Assembly: GCF_000302455.1 (NCBI RefSeq)
Contig: NZ_AMPO01000002.1
Location: 232,183 to 296,182 of the forward strand
DNA: 64,000 nucleotides
Source of the DNA: Methanobacterium formicicum DSM 3637
GTDB lineage: Archaea > Methanobacteriota > Methanobacteria > Methanobacteriales > Methanobacteriaceae
Direction of reading: 5' to 3'
Below, piece by piece: positions 30,299-38,765 of this stretch; position 1 is the first letter of the stretch, and each line of letters starts with the position of its first letter. The notes under the pieces are model-generated. The model searched no databases. It had not been told where the DNA came from and worked only from the letters and a program-made list of their open reading frames with translations. Made by a program: the position numbers and the translations under genes.

Positions 30299-30481
30299 AT
30301 GAGCAGAAAAATGATCTACCAATTAAGACTAGAATGCGATAATCCAGATTGTAATCATAGTTATAATCTTAAAGTTCCTGTAAATGAAGAACCACCTCAA
30401 TATCAACCATTTAAGGACTGGAAATGCAAGAATTGTGGGATAGGTGAACTCATTGTTACTGATATGAAAAAAATAGAATAA
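30299..30481 (+). CDS. Small zinc-ribbon protein
   Basis: This 60-residue protein has two Cys pairs, CDNPDC (13-18) and CKNC (44-47), consistent with one zinc-binding ribbon, plus a Pro-rich middle. It starts 15 bp after the DUF5677-like gene, so it ends the CBASS transcript. Similar tiny ribbons serve as nucleic-acid or protein adaptors; function unknown. It is the last gene before the internal 28-bp site at 30530. Confidence 0.6.
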   Translation: MSRKMIYQLRLECDNPDCNHSYNLKVPVNEEPPQYQPFKDWKCKNCGIGELIVTDMKKIE

Positions 30482-30911
30482 AGATCAACTCGACTCATTA
30501 AACCTACACATCATGGAAGAATACTATCAACTTCGTAATATACTGATATAACGAAGTCAATTTATTACATTTTTGACTTTATTTTAATATTATTATTTTT
30601 GTATATCACTAAAACAAAACCATCATAAATGCTCATATTTCAATGAATTAGGGTATATATGATGATCCTTTTATGTTGATTTTTAAAATTATTATATTAT
30701 CATATCTACAGATTTTAATCAACATTGCAGTAAAAACGAAATTTACATAGGTTTTTTTTATTTGGATTGCTATTTTGTTAAATTTGTATTTTTTTCTTAC
30801 TTAAATTGCTCCTTTTATTTGGGGCATATATTTTTCAGGAATGTAATAAAACAATAAATATAAAGTATTATATATGATTACTTATCAATTAATTATTATT
30901 AGGGTGATATT
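30482..30911. other. Gap with internal att-like site and promoter of RHH gene
   Basis: The internal 28-bp site (30530-30557) is the main feature. The remaining 350 bp is very AT-rich, without a gene. AGGGTGATATT before 30912 is the ribosome site of the small RHH gene. Confidence 0.6.
30530..30557 (+). other. Internal 28-bp att-like inverted repeat site
   Basis: The arms ACTTCGTAA and TAACGAAGT flank a 10-bp middle, TATACTGATA. It matches the attB rebuilt from the two island ends at 23 of 28 positions, and the four bases before it (ATCA) also match. It lies 49 bp after the last gene of the type II CBASS operon. Confidence 0.7.
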
Positions 30912-31043
30912 ATGAGACTAGCAATAAATTTACCAAACGAATTAGTAAAAGAATTCGATGAAATTTTGAAAGAAAATGGGTATAATTCTCGAAATAAAGG
31001 GCTACAGGAAGCTATAAATCAATATATGGAGCGCAATAGGTAG
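30912..31043 (+). CDS. 43-residue ribbon-helix-helix (CopG-like) protein
   Basis: The short chain MRLAINLPNELVKEFDEIL, then ENGYNSRNKGLQEAINQY, has the RHH pattern: an N-terminal strand, helix, turn with Gly-Tyr, Ser-Arg, and second helix. RHH dimers bind DNA and often act as antitoxins or plasmid copy-number repressors. No toxin gene is adjacent; it converges on the PolB gene with a 4-bp gap. It has a good ribosome site (GGGTGAT). It may regulate island replication or itself (inference). Confidence 0.75.
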   Translation: MRLAINLPNELVKEFDEILKENGYNSRNKGLQEAINQYMERNR

Positions 31044-31047
31044 AATA

Positions 31048-32782
<1,735 letters not shown>

Positions 32783-32786
<4 letters not shown>

Positions 32787-33256
32787 TTCTTTACTTTAAG
32801 TATAGTTGGTTTGTCTTTTTGAGCCCAAAGCCAGTGCGCATATTTCAATATCTCCATTTGGTGTTGATATTTTAACTGTGGGGTTATTTTTAAAACTTTC
32901 CTATCAATATGGTACATGTCCCTACCATAGAGCTGTGGATCTCTCATTTTAAACTTAGGATCTATTTGTGAAACATAGTGGTAGGAGAAATCCATCGCTT
33001 GCTTGATGTCGAACAGGCTGGCTTGCTTGCTTTCTATCTCTGTTAGTAAGCCGGATGCTAATTTTATATCTTCAAGTTTTATAGGATCCGATTGAGCTTT
33101 TATCTGGAACAAACCATCAATATATTCGGTTATTTCGCTGTGCCACTGGTGAAAATCTCTTGCAGGGAATACCAGCAAATCCTCTGTTCGCTGGAATAGC
33201 TGTGGCCTATATGCTAGGATTTTCTTCCTGTCAACGATACCAAAACTACGTCTCAT
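32783..33256 (-). CDS. Hypothetical protein coupled to polB, paralogue of the next gene upstream
   Basis: I do not recognise a family. The start is ATG 33256, 4 bp after the stop of the gene at 33261-33644; longer frames overlap that gene. Its stop overlaps the polB ATG (ATGA-type), so the three are coupled. The 157-residue product begins MRRSFGIVDRKKILAYRPQLF and has a mixed helix pattern. Its N-terminal 45 residues align with those of the upstream gene (RK, Tyr-x-Pro-x-Leu-Phe, Arg-Asp-Phe, Glu-Tyr-Ile-x-x-x-Phe), so they are tandem duplicates. Coupling to a polymerase suggests a replication role (inference). Confidence 0.6.
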
Positions 33257-33260
33257 AGAA

Positions 33261-33644
33261 TTACAGCCAGTCAGCCAGCAATGAATCTGGTGAGACATTC
33301 CTTGCAGATTCTAAAAGGAGATCTTCGGATGGATCAACAGGGATCTCGACATATGTATCTAAATATGCTTGTGAAGGACCTTTGTCCAAAAATAACTCCA
33401 TATTTACATTAAGAAAATGGATCCTCTCCATAATTCGTGCCCAATAACCTGCCAGCTCCCATTCTCGCTCGCTGTCTATCTGGCTGTATTGCTTAAAAGA
33501 ATACTCTATGTACTCCCTCATTGCCAGATAATTACGTCGAAACTCATCTCTCGTGTAAATAACAACTTCTTCATGGTTGAAAAACAATTCAGGATGGTAT
33601 AAATGTACTTTCCGACCTCGTGGAATAGCTTCACTTACTCGCAT
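33261..33644 (-). CDS. Hypothetical protein, first gene of the polB operon
   Basis: I do not recognise a family. The 127-residue product (MRVSEAIPRGRKVHLYHPELFFNHEEVVIYTRD at the start) is rich in aromatic and charged residues and lacks membrane or signal segments. It shares its N-terminal pattern with the following gene. GAGGTGATGCATA before the ATG gives a good ribosome site. It heads a minus-strand operon of two paralogues and polB. Confidence 0.6.
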   Translation of the reverse strand: MRVSEAIPRGRKVHLYHPELFFNHEEVVIYTRDEFRRNYLAMREYIEYSFKQYSQIDSEREWELAGYWARIMERIHFLNVNMELFLDKGPSQAYLDTYVEIPVDPSEDLLLESARNVSPDSLLADWL

Positions 33645-34022
33645 TATGCATCACCTCGTGGGTGATTTACTATGAAGATTTGATGTTATTGGAGTTGTCC
33701 TGAAGAGCAAAAGAGAAGTAATATTATGCAAAAAATAATTTTCATTGTTGCCAAAATTTATCTTTAATGAAGTTAGCTAGAAAGACAGCCAGGGAGCGTT
33801 TTACTAAGAGCTGCGATTCATATTATGGGAGGAGATATCGAATCGATAAAAAAAAATCTTCAGATTTGCATAATGGAAATTACCAGTAATTTCTAAATTT
33901 AGATATGTAGTTCAATCAAACTGGAAAAGAGAATAAATTTTGTATTATTGCAAAAATATTAAATATGAAGATGTATTACATTTATCTACTTATTGTTATT
34001 ATCCTATTAAGGGGGAGTTTGG
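33645..34022. other. AT-rich gap with one copy of an island repeat
   Basis: At about 33780-33830 lies a block (GACAGCCAGG ... AGAGCTGCGATTCATATTAT) that recurs in altered form at 34838-34900. The rest is promoter DNA for the polB operon and the gene at 34023. No gene seen. Confidence 0.5.
33782..33828. repeat. Dispersed repeat, copy 1
   Basis: The copy shares GACAGC, an A/T stretch ending in ACTAAGAG-type sequence, and GAGCTGCG followed by ATATTAT with the copy at 34842-34895. The two bracket the zinc-ribbon gene at 34023-34772. Confidence 0.5.
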
Positions 34023-34772
34023 TTGGGATACCTTATTTGTGACAAGTGTGAGGGTTATTATGAGCTGCAAGATGGAGAGTCTCCAGAAGATTTTGATGTT
34101 TGTGAATGTGGTGGGAGATTAAAATATGCTGAAAATCTTAATTCTATAAAAAAAGAAAAATTAATCTGCCCTTCTTGTGGAGTTGAGATACAAAACGACA
34201 CTAAATTTTGTGGAAATTGTGGTAAGTCAATACCCATAGAGGCTAAAAAATCATCACAAAAATCATCTGTTACCAATCAAGGAGTTGGAATATTAAAAGA
34301 ACTTAAAAAAATAAAAGATAAATTTTTAAATTCCAGTTTTCGTACGAAAATTATCAGTACAAGTAGTGTATTCGTTTTATTAATCTTGGTATTTGTAATT
34401 TTATCTGGAAATACTGCTGCTACTCAATATAATGATAATAATATAAGTTTTGATTATCCTAAAGACTGGAAAATTGGTTATCAAAATTCCGGCGAAATCA
34501 TGTTTGATTATCCATCACAAATATCTAGAGCAGAAATAAAGAGTTATCCACTCGATTCAGACTATTTACAAATGTTAAAAAACGATGGATTTACAAAAAA
34601 GACTCTAAATGGTTATACCTATTATGAAAAAAGGTCAACTGGAGGTACGAAAACTCTTAATACAGGTATTTTTGTAAAAGATAAAAACGGATGGACTATA
34701 GTAATCGCTGGGGATAAAGATCAAGCCAATAATGCATTTAATATGATTATAAATAGTTTTAGAATTCAATAA
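34023..34772 (+). CDS. Zinc-ribbon membrane protein with extracellular PsbP-like/DUF domain
   Basis: TTG at 34023 follows a GGGGGAG ribosome site. The 249-residue product has an N-terminal Cys cluster homologous to that of the NERD protein at 242 (GYLICDKCEGYYELQ against SYLVCYKCDVYYEVE), then a second zinc ribbon (CPSCGVEI ... KFCGNCGKSI, about 49-67), one membrane helix (about 110-130, SVFVLLILVFVILSG), and an outside domain of about 115 residues starting NNISFDYPKDWKIGY, of the kind found in PsbP-like or Ser/Thr-sensor proteins. The fold suggests binding of a ligand outside and signalling inside, but function is unknown. Confidence 0.7.
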   Translation: MGYLICDKCEGYYELQDGESPEDFDVCECGGRLKYAENLNSIKKEKLICPSCGVEIQNDTKFCGNCGKSIPIEAKKSSQKSSVTNQGVGILKELKKIKDKFLNSSFRTKIISTSSVFVLLILVFVILSGNTAATQYNDNNISFDYPKDWKIGYQNSGEIMFDYPSQISRAEIKSYPLDSDYLQMLKNDGFTKKTLNGYTYYEKRSTGGTKTLNTGIFVKDKNGWTIVIAGDKDQANNAFNMIINSFRIQ

Positions 34773-34841
34773 TATTAGTTGGGTAATCTATCTATTTTTT
34801 TTATAGATGCATGATATTTATCTTTAAAGAACGTTACACCA

Positions 34842-34895
34842 AATGACAGCAAACAAGTCAGCACGTATTTTAGTGAGAGCTGCGTTGAATATTAT
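34842..34895. repeat. Dispersed repeat, copy 2
   Basis: GACAGCAAACAAGTCAGCAC, then an A/T stretch and AGAGCTGCGTTGAATATTAT; see copy 1. A related fragment (AGCAAGTCAGTACG) is at about 41768. Confidence 0.45.
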
Positions 34896-34963
34896 TTGAG
34901 TTTTCTTCGAGTGTATAAATTGAGATCACTGAGTTTTTCTCATCTCGTCATTTATTTGTAAAA

Positions 34964-35593
34964 CTATTTTCCGACTTTTGTAAAACTAAGACCTCCATTA
35001 TTAGAACTATCTCGTCCGGTATAGTATTTTCCTTCTAAACTTTTTAAATCTGAAGCTATAGTAATCCATCCTGTTCCATCATGCGAATGCATGGTTTCAA
35101 TATCCGAAGTTGGGACGAGGTTATTCTCATATTGGTATGTTAACTCTTTGGCATTGGAATTTTTAGTGAAAAATGCACCAGTAACAGTTTTAGATTCTGA
35201 ATTATCGGATTTAAACCTAATTTCCATTTCCTGCCATTTTTGGTTAATATCCATTGTTGCGGTTACAATAGTTCTTTCTTTTGTCTCCGTATCCTTAAAA
35301 GAAGAATTGATTATTCCTTCCCATTTCCCATTTAAATTAGGTATATTACAAAAAGGAATGAACGAACAATACTTCCATAAATAATCATTAAACAGCCAAA
35401 ATAAAATATCATAATATAATATGGCTGAAAAATCTACAATATATCCTATAACAGAGTGAATTTGTCCTAATAATCCCTCAAAATGCAAACTGTGCCATAT
35501 TGCTATTGAGACCATTGAAAATACTATACTTACTCCTATAAGTATAAGGGGGATGTACTTTCTTTCTTTAGAATCTGTTGAATAGGAGTGCAT
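34964..35593 (-). CDS. cap15: Cap15-like CBASS effector: two membrane helices plus beta-barrel
   Basis: The 209-residue protein has two N-terminal helices (about 13-34 IPLILIGVSIVFSMVSIAIW and 43-70 around IGYIVDFSAILYYDILFWLF), then a beta-rich domain of about 125 residues starting NLNGKWEGIINSSF, with IDQ-like NQKWQEMEIRFKSD, and ending NNGGLSFTKVGK. This layout is that of Cap15, a CBASS effector whose barrel binds a cyclic nucleotide and whose helices then damage the inner membrane. It lies 3 bp after the CD-NTase stop and shares its ribosome site region, forming a minimal two-gene CBASS. Confidence 0.87.
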   Translation of the reverse strand: MHSYSTDSKERKYIPLILIGVSIVFSMVSIAIWHSLHFEGLLGQIHSVIGYIVDFSAILYYDILFWLFNDYLWKYCSFIPFCNIPNLNGKWEGIINSSFKDTETKERTIVTATMDINQKWQEMEIRFKSDNSESKTVTGAFFTKNSNAKELTYQYENNLVPTSDIETMHSHDGTGWITIASDLKSLEGKYYTGRDSSNNGGLSFTKVGK

Positions 35594-35596
35594 TTT

Positions 35597-36505
35597 TCAC
35601 CACTCCTGCCAAAGATCGATTAATTCTGATAAAAATAATACACCATTTTTTAAATTCCATTGTTTATGTGTATCACCAAAAAGTTTGGTTTGTTCATCCT
35701 GACACACGAAATTTTTGTAGTCACCATTTGATAGAGAATCCACAATCCATTTAATGATATTTAAATAAGTAGTTGAATATTGATTTTGAAAAAGAGTGTC
35801 AGGGACATTATACAACAAGCATTCAACAAAAAACGAAGGTGCAATATTTTCTTTAATTATTCCTTGATTGACCATATAACTTCTAGCATTTTTAAAAAGT
35901 CGCACTGTTGGTTTATACAAATTATTTGTTTTGGATACTGAATTTTTATTAACTCCATTATCATAATGAATTTTAGGATAACTAATAATTTTATCCCCTA
36001 ATTTTGTATAAAATATTATTCCTTCATAAAAATCTTGATCATTCCAGTTTACATAACGTTTATATTTTCGATACTGATTACAAACTATTACATCAGCATC
36101 TAATCTATTTGAGTCTTTTTTAATTTTAATACATTTATTTCCTTCAGAAACCATTGAATATCCAAAATATGCCTTTAAAGCATCAAGTACAGCATTTTTA
36201 AATTCCGGAAGAAAGTATGTAGCGTCAATATGCGCAGATTTATAAAGTTCCTGTTCTTTTGTGGATAATTCCAGAGTGTAGGGAGTATATGTTTTATTTA
36301 ATTGAATGACAACATCAACATCACTTTCTCCACGAATGTTAGTGCTGTTTTTATAAGATCCTTGGAGATAGATTTCAGGATCTATTCCTCTAAGCTCATC
36401 ACAGGCATCTAAAGCTTTTCTTACAGATTTATGTGTAGTTTCTGCGGTAACTATTGCACCTTTAGACGCCCAACTTTCTAATTTTGCTTCGGGTATCCCA
36501 ACCAT
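35597..36505 (-). CDS. CD-NTase of the second CBASS
   Basis: The start is ATG 36505, right after GGAGGATATAAAA; TTG 36532 lies before that site. The 302-residue enzyme has G49-S50 in YLQGSYKNST, the metal pair D62 and D64 in GESDVDVVIQL, and a third Asp in RLDADVIV (136-138). It differs clearly from the synthase at 25365 and lacks a Gly-rich conjugation tail, in line with no Cap2/Cap3 here. It should make the second messenger for the Cap15-like effector that follows 3 bp later. Very AT-rich codon use. Confidence 0.9.
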   Translation of the reverse strand: MVGIPEAKLESWASKGAIVTAETTHKSVRKALDACDELRGIDPEIYLQGSYKNSTNIRGESDVDVVIQLNKTYTPYTLELSTKEQELYKSAHIDATYFLPEFKNAVLDALKAYFGYSMVSEGNKCIKIKKDSNRLDADVIVCNQYRKYKRYVNWNDQDFYEGIIFYTKLGDKIISYPKIHYDNGVNKNSVSKTNNLYKPTVRLFKNARSYMVNQGIIKENIAPSFFVECLLYNVPDTLFQNQYSTTYLNIIKWIVDSLSNGDYKNFVCQDEQTKLFGDTHKQWNLKNGVLFLSELIDLWQEW

Positions 36506-36877
36506 TTTTATATCCTCCATTAACAAATACAAACCTTATTAATAATTTATTTTCTTTAAAACCATTTGTATTACAATAATGATGGTGAATAGTAAATATG
36601 TTGTGGTAGTGAGCACTTGAGAACTAATTTATAATCTTGTGGATATGAATTAATTTTTAAGTAAAAAATTATCTATAAAAATATATTTGAATTATAATAA
36701 TTTGTTGAATCTATTTTCCTCATAAAAAAATGGTTAATATCTATTTTTCATTCATTCTGCACTACTATATTGTAACTAATGTAATAATACCCATTTAATT
36801 ATACATAATTTTAATACTAAATATGACATATACCAAGATAATTATATAACTTTATATTGGGGAAATGGTGATTGTAA
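36506..36877. other. Divergent promoter region between CBASS 2 and type III R-M
   Basis: The AT-rich gap must drive the CD-NTase/cap15 operon leftwards and mod/res rightwards. GGTGATTGTAA precedes the mod ATG. No strong repeat or gene is seen. Confidence 0.5.
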
Positions 36878-38764
36878 ATGTCTGATTCACTTGTAGAAGA
36901 ATTGCCAAAAATAATAAAGCAGGGAAAACGAGAAGCGCAACGAATTTTAGAAGGACTTTCAAAATCTAATAGAATTACTTTACAGACAAATGAACTAGTT
37001 TTACCATCTAAGGATAGTTCGGGCTTGTTTAGAGGCCAAATAAAGGATATTAACAGTAATGAATGGTTTAACAGATTAATATATGGGGATAACTTACTTG
37101 CGATGCAGGCGCTACTGGCAGGAGATAATAATTCAGCCTCACTTCGTGGTAAACTTGATTTAATATACATTGATCCGCCATATGATTCAAAAGCAGATTA
37201 TAGGACCAAAGTAGAGTTACCAGATGCTAATATTGTTCAAAAACCAACTGTAATCGAACAATTTGCGTATTCAGATACTTGGAAACATGGAACAGCTAGT
37301 TATCTCCGTATGATGGTTCCTAGATTAGTATTAATGCGGGAACTTCTATCTGAAAAAGGGTCTATTTATGTTCATATTGATTGGCATGTTGGTCATTATT
37401 TAAAGATAATATTAGATGACATTTTTGGAAGAGATAATTTCCGAAACGAAATTGTTTGGGCATATAAAGGACCATCGCCCGTTAAATCTACTTTTCAAAA
37501 GAAACACGATGTCATATTTTGGTATTCGAAGTCAAATGAATATATTTTTAATTATGAGGATATTTTAATCCCTTATGACGAAGCGACCTTAAAAAGAAGA
37601 GGATACTCTGAAACTACAAAAGGTGGCATACAATTTACTGGAAAAGACATCTCTGAATATGAAAAAGGACGAATTCCTAATGATTGGTGGGATGATATTC
37701 CATCTGGGGGACAAATTTCAAGAACTGAATTGGTAGGGTATAAAACTCAAAAACCTCAAAAATTACTTAATCGAATCATTAAGGCATCATCAAATGAAGG
37801 TTCAATAATAGCTGATTTTTTTGCGGGTAGTGGTACTACGGGTGCTGTAGCAGGAAAGCTCAACAGAAAATGGATAATGTCAGATCTTGGCAAGCCAGGG
37901 TGTATGATTACTAGGAAACGTATGGTTGACCAAGATTCTCAACCATTTTTATTTCAGTCAATAGGGGACTACCAAAAAGAGCAATATGAAAAGTCAGAAT
38001 TTAGAACAATAAGAGATTTAGCCCATGTAATTATTAATTTATATGGTGCCATGCCTTTTCCAGCTAATGAAGGTGCCCCAGCCAACGCAGGATACCTCAA
38101 ACAATCTAGAACTCTTATTGTGGTTGATTCCCCATCCAAAATGACAGGATACAATACTTTAAAACGTGCTCAAGAGTTCAGGAACTCATATGCAGGTGGG
38201 TGGAAAAAAGTAGTTGTTCTTGGATGGAACTTTGTCTCAAACATTGGTGAGATTATCACTAGTTTAAATGATAAAAATCTTGAAGTTCTTGTGATTCCAG
38301 CTGATTTACTTGATATCTTAAAGACAAAAGCTAAATATAAGAAATTAATTCAGTCAGGTAAGGTAAGATTCTCTTCACTGCAATATTTAACTGTAAAACC
38401 TATTCTGAGAGCAGAATATGATAAAAATAAGGATAAATTAATTATAGAGATGGAAAATTATGTTTTATTGTCTCCAGATGCTCTTCCACTTGATGATAAA
38501 AATAAGGCTATGTTAGAGAAGGTAATTACTGAAGACCCTCTTAGTCTTATTGAATATTGGAGTATTGACCCTGATTATGATGGTGAGGTTTTCCGTAGTA
38601 AGTGGCAGGATTATAGGCAGAATATTGCCAATGATAACGACCCGTTCAGGGTGGTCCGTAAAGCCGAATTAATCGTTCCCAAGGAAAATAGGAAAAGGAA
38701 TGTTTGTATTAAGGCTGTTGATGTGTTTGGTTTTGAGAGTGCAACAGTTGTAGAGGTGGAATAG
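36878..38764 (+). CDS. mod: Type III restriction-modification DNA adenine methyltransferase (Mod)
   Basis: The 628-residue enzyme has the amino-methyltransferase motif IV DPPY (99-102) before the AdoMet motif I DFFAGSGTTGAVAGK (about 315), the beta-class order of type III Mod proteins. The long stretch between the motifs and the C-terminal 250 residues would contain target recognition and Res-contact parts. It methylates adenine N6 at an asymmetric site on one strand, and supplies specificity to Res, whose gene starts 1 bp after the mod stop. Strong GGTGAT ribosome site. Confidence 0.92.
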   Translation: MSDSLVEELPKIIKQGKREAQRILEGLSKSNRITLQTNELVLPSKDSSGLFRGQIKDINSNEWFNRLIYGDNLLAMQALLAGDNNSASLRGKLDLIYIDPPYDSKADYRTKVELPDANIVQKPTVIEQFAYSDTWKHGTASYLRMMVPRLVLMRELLSEKGSIYVHIDWHVGHYLKIILDDIFGRDNFRNEIVWAYKGPSPVKSTFQKKHDVIFWYSKSNEYIFNYEDILIPYDEATLKRRGYSETTKGGIQFTGKDISEYEKGRIPNDWWDDIPSGGQISRTELVGYKTQKPQKLLNRIIKASSNEGSIIADFFAGSGTTGAVAGKLNRKWIMSDLGKPGCMITRKRMVDQDSQPFLFQSIGDYQKEQYEKSEFRTIRDLAHVIINLYGAMPFPANEGAPANAGYLKQSRTLIVVDSPSKMTGYNTLKRAQEFRNSYAGGWKKVVVLGWNFVSNIGEIITSLNDKNLEVLVIPADLLDILKTKAKYKKLIQSGKVRFSSLQYLTVKPILRAEYDKNKDKLIIEMENYVLLSPDALPLDDKNKAMLEKVITEDPLSLIEYWSIDPDYDGEVFRSKWQDYRQNIANDNDPFRVVRKAELIVPKENRKRNVCIKAVDVFGFESATVVEVE

Positions 38765-38765
38765 C

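Noticed and set aside
33940..34122. 60-codon plus-strand frame overlapping the zinc-ribbon gene
   Set aside because: It overlaps the better supported gene at 34023, which has a ribosome site and two zinc ribbons.
34964..35593. Ordinary lipocalin-like or hypothetical membrane protein instead of an effector
   Set aside because: The 3-bp gap to a CD-NTase, two N-terminal helices and a beta-rich domain fit Cap15 better.
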